The notes under the pieces were generated by a model that was given only the letters and a program-made list of their open reading frames with translations, had not been told where the DNA came from and ran no database searches. The translations under genes were made by a program, and so were the position numbers. Shown in pieces: positions 7,926-14,044 of a stretch of 14,044 nt of DNA. Origin of the DNA: JBFHDX01 sp041584475 (lineage in GTDB: Bacteria; Pseudomonadota; Alphaproteobacteria; UBA8366; JADFVY01); the NCBI GenBank assembly GCA_041584475.1, contig JBFHDX010000099.1, positions 1 through 14,044 on the forward strand, given 5' to 3'. Positions within the stretch are counted from its first letter, which is position 1. The number at the start of each line of letters is the position of its first letter.

Positions 7926-9464
7926 GTGTCCATCCGAACCGAAATCTTGCCATCTTTCTATCAGGACTCGGTCGTGCTGATGCGCGTCGCGGCACAGGTC
8001 AAGGCGGACGAAGGCGTTCGCGAAGTTGCCGCCTTCATGGGCACCGATACCAACAAGGCTCTACTCGCGCAGACCGGGCTCGCCTCGTCGGAAAGCGAGG
8101 CCGCAACACCGGAGGACCTGATCCTCAGTGTCGACGCGGATAACGAGGATCAAGCGATATCAGCGCTCCAACGGATGAAGGATCTGCTTGCCGAACGTCG
8201 GCACCTCGAAAGCGAGAGCGCAGAGGTTGCCCCCCATACTCTGGATTCGGCGCTTCGCCTCCTGCCGGATGCCAATCTTGCAACCATCTCCGTACCTGGC
8301 GAGTTCGTCCGCTTCGAGGCCCGACGGGCGCTGCGCCGTGGCCTCAACGTTTTCGTGTTCAGTGACAATGTCCCCATCGCCCACGAGGTGGAGCTCAAAC
8401 GAGAAGCAGTTGCCCGAGGTCTGCTCTGCATGGGGCCCGACTGCGGCACCGCATATCTCAACGGCGTCGGCATCGGCTTCTACAACGTTACCTCGCGAGG
8501 ACGCATCGGCTGCGTTGCCGCCTCCGGTACCGGGCTGCAGGCGGTCGTTTCGCGCCTTGCCCAGTTCGGCGAGGGCATCTCGCAGGGGATCGGAGTGGGT
8601 GGGCGCGATCTGTCCGCCGAGGTCGGCGGAATGATGACCCTGTTCGCCCTTCGGGCCCTGGCCGCCGATCCGACGACCGAAGCGATCGTCTTGATTTCCA
8701 AACCCCCGCATGAAGAGGTAGTGCCCCGCCTGCATGATGCGCTGAATGAAATCGACAAACCAGTGATCGTTTGCTGTCTCGGCAGTACGGGGAGATTTGG
8801 TGACGCAACGTTGACCGCAGCTACCCTCGATGAGGCGGCCGATGCAGCCGTGGCGCGGCTGCGCGGCAAGACCCGGACTAAGTCGGCGTTCAGCGAACCG
8901 GCAGCGGTTGAGGCTCGGCTCGACGCGGTTCGCCGCGACGGTGATATTGCCGGCACGCGGGTTCTCGGGCTTTACACCGGTGGGACGCTGGCCCACGAGG
9001 CGCACCTGCTGTTGAAGCACGAGCTCGGCGATGTCGAGTTCAACGGGGAGCTGCCGGATCGGTCCGAGAAGCACCGAATTATGGATCTCGGTGACGACGC
9101 CTACACCGTGGGGCGGCCGCATCCGATGATCGCGCCCGAGCCGAGAGCCGAGCTCATTAGGAGCCTGTCACCCGACTCCGGTGTCGGCGTGCTGATTCTC
9201 GATCTGGTGCTCGGCGTCGGAGCGCACGACGATCCGGCGGCACCGGTGGTCGAGGCTCTCGGCGACCTGCAGGCAGCTCATGCTGGCGCCGGGCGCGGGT
9301 TAGCGGTGGCAGCATCGGTCATTGGCACGTCGGGCGACCCGCAGAATTTGAACCACCAGATCCGCCAGCTCACCGAGGCGGGCGTGCAGGTGTTTCCGAC
9401 GAATGCCGAGGCGGCGCGCTTCGCCGCCCTGGTTGCCGCGGATCGAAAATTAGCTGTGAACTGA
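7926..9464 (+). CDS. fdrA: FdrA (AllF-like), succinyl-CoA-synthetase-fold subunit of oxamate carbamoyltransferase, lacking the C-terminal module
   Basis: 512 residues from a GTG start with AGGAGAT just upstream, 3 nt after ylbF. Family stretches are SFYQDSVVLM (10-19), MGTDTNKALL (38-47), LPDANLATISVPGEF (113-127), VFSDNVPIAHEVELKREA (144-161), CMGPDCGTAYLNGVGIGF (168-185), CVAASGTGLQ (196-205), GIGVGGRDLSAEVGG (221-235), SKPPHEEV (258-265), LGLYTGGTLAHEA and IMDLGDDAYTVGRPHPMI. The nucleotide-binding and ligase-like domains resemble succinyl-CoA synthetase alpha. E. coli FdrA (555 aa as I recall it) continues with an extra module of about 50 residues containing VAVINIGLRSF and WSPVAGGNKKLARLL; here that module is a separate gene just downstream. 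Confidence 0.94.
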   Translation: MSIRTEILPSFYQDSVVLMRVAAQVKADEGVREVAAFMGTDTNKALLAQTGLASSESEAATPEDLILSVDADNEDQAISALQRMKDLLAERRHLESESAEVAPHTLDSALRLLPDANLATISVPGEFVRFEARRALRRGLNVFVFSDNVPIAHEVELKREAVARGLLCMGPDCGTAYLNGVGIGFYNVTSRGRIGCVAASGTGLQAVVSRLAQFGEGISQGIGVGGRDLSAEVGGMMTLFALRALAADPTTEAIVLISKPPHEEVVPRLHDALNEIDKPVIVCCLGSTGRFGDATLTAATLDEAADAAVARLRGKTRTKSAFSEPAAVEARLDAVRRDGDIAGTRVLGLYTGGTLAHEAHLLLKHELGDVEFNGELPDRSEKHRIMDLGDDAYTVGRPHPMIAPEPRAELIRSLSPDSGVGVLILDLVLGVGAHDDPAAPVVEALGDLQAAHAGAGRGLAVAASVIGTSGDPQNLNHQIRQLTEAGVQVFPTNAEAARFAALVAADRKLAVN

Positions 9465-9477
9465 GAGGAAGCGGTCG

Positions 9478-9654
9478 ATGAAATCTCCGGCACCAAAGAT
9501 CTTCGAGCAGCGGCTCAAGGTGGTCAATATCGGTCTCTCGATGTTCACGGAAAATCTCCGCTCCGAAGGAATCGAGGTGGTCCATGTGGAGTGGCGGCCG
9601 CCGGCGGGCGGCAACGCACGTCTGGCGAATATCCTGGCGGCGCTGGAGGACTGA
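9478..9654 (+). CDS. 58-aa stand-alone FdrA C-terminal module
   Basis: MKSPAPKIFEQRLKVVNIGL, then FTENLRSEGIEVVHVEW and RPPAGGNARLANILAALED. It aligns by eye with the C-terminal tail of E. coli FdrA: LKVVNIGLSMF against VAVINIGLRSF, VVHVEWRPPAGGNARLANIL against VVHYQWSPVAGGNKKLARLL. It is in a different frame from fdrA (13 nt after its stop) and has its own ribosome binding site, GAGGAAG at 9464-9470. So it is an independent small subunit rather than a frameshift product. Small 'FdrA domain' proteins of this kind are known in other bacteria. It probably associates with FdrA or YlbE. The frame is short enough for automatic gene callers to miss. Confidence 0.85.
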   Translation: MKSPAPKIFEQRLKVVNIGLSMFTENLRSEGIEVVHVEWRPPAGGNARLANILAALED

Positions 9655-9672
9655 GTCGGCGCGGACCCGCCG

Positions 9673-10917
9673 TTACGCCGCCACGCCCTTGATCTCGGCG
9701 ATCGCTTCGAGGGCCTTTACGAAGCAGCCCATAGGGGCCTCGGTGAGCCCGGCGCCGATCTGGCCGATGCCCGGTTTGCGATGGGCGATCCCGGTGTTGA
9801 TAACCGGCGCAATGCCGGTTTCCACGACCTTGCGAACGTCGATGCCGAACGGTGTCCCTCGGAAGTTGAGGTTGGGGATCTGAAAGGCTTCGTGTTCGCC
9901 CGCCGTGATTTCATACATCTTCAAGGTCGTCTCCAGCGCGAACTGCGGAGTGCCCCCGATATACTGAACGACAGCCGGGGCGCCGGCCATGGCGAAGGAT
10001 CCCAGACCGGCGGTCTCGGTGATGGCCGAATCGCCGAGATCCGGGTTGGCATCTTCCGGGCCGTAGCCGGGGAAATAGACCCCCTCGATCATGGGCGCCG
10101 CGGCCGTGAACCAACGATCGCCCGTGCCGCTGACGCGGATGCCGGTCTCAACGCCGTTGCGCGCAATAGCCGTGACGATTGTCGAGCCCTCAACGCCGCT
10201 GGCCGCATCGAGCATGCCCTTGCATCCCGCCATGACGCTGTTGAGTATGAAGTGCCCGGCGCCGTCGATGAACGTGATGGCTTTTTCCGCCTTCCGTGCT
10301 GGGCTGGTCGCCACCAGATGCGGCGCAAGAGCGACCAGCAGCAACGAGTTGCTCGCCTTGTTCCGGTTGTGCAGTTCGTCACCCATCTGCAAGGCCTGAG
10401 CGACGATATTCTTCAGGTCGATGCCGCCGGCACGGCGAATGGCGTCGCGCAGCAACGGGCCGAGTTCACTGTTCATCCACGCCAGCCGGTCGAGCACCGA
10501 CTGGTCGTAGGCGCCATGCCTGAGAACCTTGCCGATCCCCATGTAAAGGGTCGAGTAGGTGTCGATGTCGAAGGCCTCGTTGCGCACGACGTGCACCTGC
10601 ATGGACGGCGTGATGATGCCGGCCATCGGCCCTATGGCCCTGTGGTTATGGCAGGAATCGAAGCGGAGCTTGTCGGCCTCGGCCAGGGCGACGGCCTCCT
10701 CCGGGGTGCGCGCCCAGCCCTCGAACAGGCAGGCGCCGATGACGGCGCCGCGCATCGGTCCACACATGCGGTCCCACGAAACCGGCGGACCCGCGTGATA
10801 TATGGTCATGTCCTCCAAGCCGGGGACGACATCGCCGGCGACGCGGATATCGACCAAAGTGGCGGTACCCTTCAGGATGCGTTTGAGGCATTCGTCGTTG
10901 GCTTCTCGGACGCTCAT
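9673..10917 (-). CDS. ylbE: DUF1116 protein, YlbE/AllG-like subunit of oxamate carbamoyltransferase
   Basis: 414 residues, close to E. coli YlbE (about 419). Matching stretches are YHAGPPVSWDRMCGPMRGAV (40-59), GACLFEGWA (61-69), CHNHRAIGPMAGIITPSM (89-106), GIGKVLRHGAYD (128-139), MGDELHNRN (178-186), TAIARNGVETGIRVSG (249-264), ANPDLGDSAITET (290-302) and VVETGIAPVINTGIAHRKPGIGQIGAG (364-390). I chose the start at 10917 because AAGGGC lies about 8 nt upstream and because the upstream extension to 11013 overlaps a good promoter. It converges with the fdrA operon, only 18 nt from the FdrA-module gene, whereas E. coli keeps fdrA, ylbE and ylbF in one direction. Confidence 0.94.
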   Translation of the reverse strand: MSVREANDECLKRILKGTATLVDIRVAGDVVPGLEDMTIYHAGPPVSWDRMCGPMRGAVIGACLFEGWARTPEEAVALAEADKLRFDSCHNHRAIGPMAGIITPSMQVHVVRNEAFDIDTYSTLYMGIGKVLRHGAYDQSVLDRLAWMNSELGPLLRDAIRRAGGIDLKNIVAQALQMGDELHNRNKASNSLLLVALAPHLVATSPARKAEKAITFIDGAGHFILNSVMAGCKGMLDAASGVEGSTIVTAIARNGVETGIRVSGTGDRWFTAAAPMIEGVYFPGYGPEDANPDLGDSAITETAGLGSFAMAGAPAVVQYIGGTPQFALETTLKMYEITAGEHEAFQIPNLNFRGTPFGIDVRKVVETGIAPVINTGIAHRKPGIGQIGAGLTEAPMGCFVKALEAIAEIKGVAA

Positions 10918-10949
10918 GATTGCTCTGCCCTTATTTGATGGGAGGCCGC

Positions 10950-10969
10950 TTGAATTAATAATATTGTAT
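10950..10969. promoter_or_regulatory. candidate GntR operator, copy 2
   Basis: TTGAATTAATAATATTGTAT; its reverse complement matches 2623-2642 at 17 of 20 positions. It covers the -10 element and predicted start point of ylbE, a classic position for repression. Nearby TGAAT (10951-10955) and ATTCA (10975-10979) form an inverted pair that copy 1 lacks. Confidence 0.5.
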
Positions 10970-10986
10970 ATTTCATTCAGTGTCCA
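10958..10986 (-). promoter_or_regulatory. ylbE promoter
   Basis: Minus-strand -35 TGGACA (10986-10981, 5 of 6) and -10 TATTAT (10963-10958, 5 of 6) with an ideal 17-nt spacer. The predicted start near 10951 gives a leader of about 34 nt to the ATG at 10917. This is the best sigma-70 promoter I can see in the window. Confidence 0.65.
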
Positions 10987-11054
10987 TGCCGCCATTCCGC
11001 GCAGCGGGATCATCTGGCCCGGTTTTCCAAGACGTATGGGTCGTCTCTGCTGTC

Positions 11055-11170
11055 CGCGGCCAAATTCGCGGTAGCTGATTCAGGCGCCGGCGACGCCGGC
11101 GCGTTCGTCTCAGGTGGCCTTACCGGGCCACCCGAAGATTGTTCGGCATAGGTCCGGGCCCCTGCAACCA
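11055..11170 (+). pseudogene. possible decayed tRNA-fMet relic
   Basis: Upstream of repeat copy 2 are pieces in tRNA-fMet order: CGCGG (11055-11059, acceptor 5' side), CGGTAGCT (11069-11076, identical to the D-arm at 82-89), TCAGGC (11080-11085, as in the anticodon arm at 92-97), and finally CCCCTGCAACCA (11159-11170, acceptor 3' end). Between the anticodon and acceptor pieces are about 40 extra nt containing two hairpins: 11084-11091 with 11095-11102, and 11113-11119 with 11126-11132. No functional tRNA can form. The early pieces are short and could be chance; the 3' end is supported by the longer repeat. Confidence 0.4.
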
Positions 11171-11287
11171 ACCTCGCTCGCACCCCCGCGCCCGGCAAAT
11201 AGGGGTGTTCGTTTGCCGGCGTCGGCAGCGCCCCGGATTCGCCGAACCGCGGCCGCAGATCGAACAGATGCGGCGTCGATGAGCCCA
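11159..11287 (+). repeat. direct repeat copy 2 (diverged tRNA 3' end plus spacer)
   Basis: Counterpart of 130-261 in the same orientation, offset 11,029 nt through the first 50 positions. Its terminator-like hairpin is eroded (11181-11186 with 11202-11207, 6 bp). The whole 10918-11355 interval, apart from the ylbE promoter, the two hairpins and this repeat, contains no gene I can support. Frames across it in either direction are GC-rich open frames without family resemblance. Confidence 0.85.
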
Positions 11288-11355
11288 GTTTCCTTGCGGT
11301 TTCGCGACGCTTCGTCCGTTCCAGGCCCTGTGTTGTGCCGAGCCGAGAAGTCCGG

Positions 11356-12261
11356 TCAGTTCCCGGCGAAGAAACCGAGAAACGCTTCCAGCGTCTCCTC
11401 TGGCGCCTCTTCGGGCACGTAGTGACCGCAATCGATCGGACCGCCCTCGACGGTCGAGTTCGCGTATTCCTGCCAGATCTCGCGCACATCGCCGTAGACC
11501 GTCCCGGTGTGGCTGCGCGCGCCCCAGATCACCAGTAGCGGGCAGTCAACCCGACGGCCCGCATCGAAGTCCGCCTCGTCCATTTCCAGATCCGAGGTCG
11601 CACAGGCGCGATAGTCCTCGCAGGATCCCCGGATCGTCTTCCAGGTGAAGCAACGGACGTATTCGTCGAACGCCTCGTCCGAGAAGGGCGCAAGGCCGAC
11701 GCCCGTCTTGGAGAGTTTCTTCTCCATGTAATAACGCGCCGGAACGCCCGCCATCATCCGCTCCGGCATATCGTAGGGCTGGGCCATGAACAGCCAATGC
11801 CAGGATTTCATCGCCCAATCCTTCGAGGCATTGTTCCAGATGTGGCGGTTGGGAAGGATATCGACGACCGCGGCCCGCTCGATCCGGCCCGCGTGGTCGA
11901 GGCACATGCGGTGCAAGGTGCGCGCGCCGCGGTCGTGCCCCGCCGCCTGGAAGCGCTCGAAGCCGAGCGCGGCCATCACATCCACCTGATCCTGCGCCAT
12001 CGCGCGGAAGGAATAGTTGATGTGGTTCTCGCCGCCGTCTTCCGGGCCGACGCTGTCGCCATAGCCGCGCAGGTCGGTCGCGACGACGTGGAACCGCGTC
12101 GCCAGGGCGTCGGCGATCTTGTGCCAGGAGACGTGCGTCAGGGGATTGCCGTGCAGGAGCAGCAGGGGCGGGCCGTCTCCGCCGTGTCTCAGATTTATCG
12201 TGGCCGGGCCGTAACCGCGATCGGGGGCGACGATTTCGGTACGCTCGAATTTCTCGAACAT
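11356..12261 (-). CDS. fluoroacetate/haloacetate dehalogenase-like alpha/beta hydrolase
   Basis: 301 residues, close in length and sequence to the Rhodopseudomonas palustris fluoroacetate dehalogenase RPA1163 as I recall it (302 aa). These enzymes hydrolyse the carbon-halogen bond of haloacetates to give glycolate. The nucleophile is Asp110 in G-H-D-R-G-A-R, with carboxylate-binding Arg111 and Arg114. Asp134 (VVDILPN) and His280 (DCGHYV) complete the triad. The fluoride pocket residues His155-Trp156 (SWHWLF) and Tyr217 (EDYRA) are present. Residues 110, 111, 114, 134, 155, 156 and 280 carry the same numbers as in RPA1163. The Trp185 of RPA1163 has no obvious counterpart. The start at 12261 follows GGGAG by 6 nt; the longer upstream frame has no support. 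Related epoxide hydrolases share the fold but not this halide pocket. Confidence 0.88.
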   Translation of the reverse strand: MFEKFERTEIVAPDRGYGPATINLRHGGDGPPLLLLHGNPLTHVSWHKIADALATRFHVVATDLRGYGDSVGPEDGGENHINYSFRAMAQDQVDVMAALGFERFQAAGHDRGARTLHRMCLDHAGRIERAAVVDILPNRHIWNNASKDWAMKSWHWLFMAQPYDMPERMMAGVPARYYMEKKLSKTGVGLAPFSDEAFDEYVRCFTWKTIRGSCEDYRACATSDLEMDEADFDAGRRVDCPLLVIWGARSHTGTVYGDVREIWQEYANSTVEGGPIDCGHYVPEEAPEETLEAFLGFFAGN

Positions 12262-12565
12262 GGTCTGCTCCCGGTGCCAACTGACTCGCCGTACGATAAC
12301 GCGCGGTCGATGCACGACAAGGGTGGTGGCGCGCCATTCACGCGACGATCGCGGCTCGCGGACTTCCCCCGTGCGACCGTTGCCGCCGCTACCGGCCGCG
12401 GGACCGTGCGGAACAGGAGCCACCACGGCGTCCGAATCCTGCCACGGCGGCGAAACGGCATCATCCTCCGACGGCGAGGCGGGCGCGCTCGTGGACGCGA
12501 TTGCGGGGTGTGCTATGAGATGGCGGTGGCGGACGGGTATGCCGCCCACCGATGCTGAGCCCGCC
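12262..12565. other. divergent intergenic region, dehalogenase/dehydrogenase
   Basis: 304 nt, mostly GC-rich, that must carry the promoters of both flanking genes. For the plus-strand gene a weak -35 TGGACG (12492-12497) and extended -10 TGCTATGAG (TATGAG 12514-12519) are spaced 16 nt; I see nothing convincing for the minus strand. Open frames through it on both strands are judged to be upstream extensions of the two flanking genes without coding character. Confidence 0.4.
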
Positions 12566-13510
12566 ATGCAACGAGCCTTGGAGATGAACGAAAACCGCGC
12601 CCGTTTGAGCGAGACCATCGCCTTCATCGGCTTCGGCGAGGCCGGGCAGGCCCTTGCCGGGGGCTGGCGATCGGAAGCCGATATGGCGATGCGCGCCTAC
12701 GACATAAAGACCGATAGTGAGCGGACCAGGGATGCCAAGCTGGAGGATTACGCCCGGCACGGCGTCACGCCGGCGTCGTCGGCGGTAGAGGCGGTCGGGG
12801 GCGCGGATATCATCGTCTCCGCGGTGACCGCCGATGCGACCCTGGACGCGGCCGAGAGCGTGCTGCCCGCCCTCGGTGCCGGACCGCTCTATCTCGATAT
12901 CAATTCGGCGGCGCCCGCGAAGAAACGCCGTGCCGCGGACCGCATAGGTCGGGCGGGCGGTCATTACGTCGATGTCGCCGTCATGGCGCCCGTGCATCCC
13001 GACCTCCACCGGACCCCCTTGTTGATCGGCGGGCCGGGTGCCCGGCGCGCGGAGCCGCTGTTCGCGGCGCTGAACATGAACTACGAGATCATTTCCGACG
13101 TCGTCGGTGACGCGTCGACCGTGAAGATGGTGCGCAGCGTAATGATCAAGGGGATCGAAGCCCTGACCATCGAGTGCGTCCTGGCCGCCGTCAAGGCCGG
13201 CATCGACGACCGGATCATGGATTCCCTGGAGAAGAGTTTCCCCGGCATGGACTGGAAGCGCCGCGCCGGCTACATGCTGGAACGGGCCGCCCGCCATGGC
13301 GAGCGGCGGGCCGCGGAAATGCGCGCGGTTGCCGAGACCCTGGAAGATTTGGGCATCGGCGGAACCATGGCGACGGCAACGGCCGTACGCCAGCAATGGC
13401 TGGCCGATCTCGACCCTGCCGCGAGCTTTCCCGACGGCCTGCCGGAGGATTACCGCCGCCTCGCGGAGACCATTCTCGCGCTTCACGCCGGGAAATGCGC
13501 GCCGTCGTGA
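12566..13510 (+). CDS. NAD(P)-dependent oxidoreductase with C-terminal DUF1932 (6PGDH / 3-hydroxyisobutyrate dehydrogenase superfamily)
   Basis: 314 residues. The N-terminal Rossmann domain opens with TIAFIGFGEAGQAL, giving the dinucleotide motif G22-x-G24-x-x-G27, followed by IIVSAVTADATLDAAESVLP and YLDINSAAPAKKRRAADRI. The second half has GDASTVKMVRSVMIKGIEALTIE, with the Lys expected for catalysis, and the helical DUF1932 region. The superfamily oxidises beta-hydroxy acids; the actual substrate is unknown. The start is uncertain: ATG at 12584 is preceded directly by TTGGAG with no spacing, 12539 is also possible, and 12566 is a compromise. Divergent from the dehalogenase gene. Confidence 0.88.
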   Translation: MQRALEMNENRARLSETIAFIGFGEAGQALAGGWRSEADMAMRAYDIKTDSERTRDAKLEDYARHGVTPASSAVEAVGGADIIVSAVTADATLDAAESVLPALGAGPLYLDINSAAPAKKRRAADRIGRAGGHYVDVAVMAPVHPDLHRTPLLIGGPGARRAEPLFAALNMNYEIISDVVGDASTVKMVRSVMIKGIEALTIECVLAAVKAGIDDRIMDSLEKSFPGMDWKRRAGYMLERAARHGERRAAEMRAVAETLEDLGIGGTMATATAVRQQWLADLDPAASFPDGLPEDYRRLAETILALHAGKCAPS

Positions 13511-13824
13511 TTGTCCCGCGCTCATACTCGAGCGCCTGCGGGCGAACCGTTCCAGACAGTTGAATTCGTCCCGGGCAGCGGCGCCGCGACGGGCGCGAAT
13601 CCGCAGGTATCAAGGACCAAGCGAAATGGCCGGCAACCAATTGCCACATTGGGTTCTTGCCGGTCGCCGGATGAATTTGAAAGAAATGTGCCTGCTGTGC
13701 CATGTTGGTACGTGGGTTGGTCCGAGGTCCGTCATTCGGGCTTTGTCCGGAGGACCGACGGCGTGACTGAACGGAACCTGGAACAACACGAAAAATTCAG
13801 AACAAACCGATAGGGAGAACGAAA
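13511..13824 (+). other. intergenic region before the TctC-type gene, with one stem-loop
   Basis: 314 nt without a supportable gene. A hairpin can form from CCGGCAA (13630-13636) and TTGCCGG (13657-13663), with CCAAT/ATTGG pairing inside (13637-13641 with 13648-13652). It has no T-tract and could end the dehydrogenase transcript. A possible -35 TTGAAA at 13677-13682 lacks a good -10. Confidence 0.4.
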
Positions 13825-14044
13825 ATGAAGGACATCAGAACGGCCGCATACCGGGCGGCTGCCGGCCTCGCGGCCATATGCGCAAGTGCAACCGGCTTGT
13901 CGACGGCTGCGACCGGGGCGGAGAGCCTCGATCTGTCCGGGAAGACGGTCGAATTCGTGATTCCGTTTTCGGAGTCGGGCGGCTCCGCCAAATGGGCCAA
14001 CTTCTATGCGCCGCTGCTCAGCGAAGCGCTGCCGGGCAAGCCGA
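13825..14044 (+). CDS. TctC/Bug-type periplasmic solute-binding protein, 5' part only
   Basis: The first 73 codons of a gene cut by the window end. A Sec signal peptide (MKDIRTAAYRAAAGLAAICA..., likely cleavage around residue 32) is followed by SGKTVEFVIPFSESGGSAKWANFYAPLLSEALPGKP. That is the first beta strand and ligand loop (V-x-F-V-I-P-F-x-x-x-G-G) of the tripartite tricarboxylate transporter receptor family. GGGAG at 13813-13817 lies 7 nt before the ATG. The ligand is a carboxylate in known members. The membrane genes (tctA/tctB) would be expected further right. Confidence 0.82.
   Translation, partial: MKDIRTAAYRAAAGLAAICASATGLSTAATGAESLDLSGKTVEFVIPFSESGGSAKWANFYAPLLSEALPGKP

Noticed and set aside
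7926..9654. Frameshift or sequencing error separating fdrA from its C-terminal module
   Set aside because: The small gene has its own start codon and well-placed GAGGAAG site, and fdrA ends with a plausible C-terminus; a fused frame would need more than a single-base change.
9657..9672. CGGCG/CGCCG hairpin between the convergent genes as a terminator
   Set aside because: Only 5 bp with no T-tract on either strand; such short GC stems are expected by chance here.
9781..10938. 385-codon plus-strand frame opposite ylbE
   Set aside because: ylbE aligns throughout with the DUF1116 family; the opposite frame resembles nothing.
10918..11013. N-terminal extension of ylbE to 11013
   Set aside because: It would run through the predicted promoter and operator; the ATG at 10917 has a suitable upstream site and gives the usual family length.

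Overview
The window is GC-rich, densely packed bacterial DNA. TRAP and TctC-type transporters, a FadR-type GntR regulator and many ligand-specific solute receptors suggest a free-living alphaproteobacterium, possibly Rhodospirillales-like. The lineage is inference; no marker gene fixes it.

Left edge (1-373): an intact initiator tRNA-fMet (65-141) followed by a strong stem-loop. From 374 to about 10,917 lies a compact ureide/oxamate catabolic locus. On the minus strand, in transcription order, are a GntR/FCD regulator (2517->1822), ureidoglycolate lyase AllA (1696->1214) and an alpha/beta hydrolase (1207->374). Divergent from these, on the plus strand, is a tight operon: TRAP transporter dctP-dctQ-dctM, carbamate kinase, DUF2877 protein (YlbF/AllH-like), FdrA (AllF-like) and a 58-codon ORF that matches the C-terminal module of full-length FdrA. 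Converging on its end, on the minus strand, is the DUF1116 protein (YlbE/AllG-like). FdrA, YlbE and YlbF are the three components of E. coli oxamate (oxamic) carbamoyltransferase, which converts oxalurate + phosphate to oxamate + carbamoyl phosphate. Carbamate kinase then makes ATP from carbamoyl phosphate. The locus therefore reads as 'import a ureide, split it phosphorolytically, harvest ATP', with AllA as a possible second, urea-releasing branch. The substrate is inferred.

A 20-bp AT-rich box (17/20 identical) occurs only twice that I could find: in the gntR-dctP divergent promoter region (2623-2642) and over the -10 of the separately placed ylbE gene (10950-10969). It is the best candidate operator of the local GntR protein and would tie the detached subunit gene to the main operon.

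An imperfect direct repeat of about 130 bp (130-261 and 11159-11287) brackets the whole locus. The first copy begins in the 3' end of the tRNA. The second copy sits next to what looks like a decayed tRNA-fMet. This suggests an old tRNA-associated insertion or duplication; no integrase is visible.

Right of the repeat is a different neighbourhood. It holds a fluoroacetate/haloacetate dehalogenase-like alpha/beta hydrolase (12261->11356) with the family's catalytic and fluoride-pocket residues at matching positions, a divergent NAD(P)-dependent DUF1932 dehydrogenase (12566-13510), and the start of a TctC/Bug-type periplasmic receptor (13825->window end).
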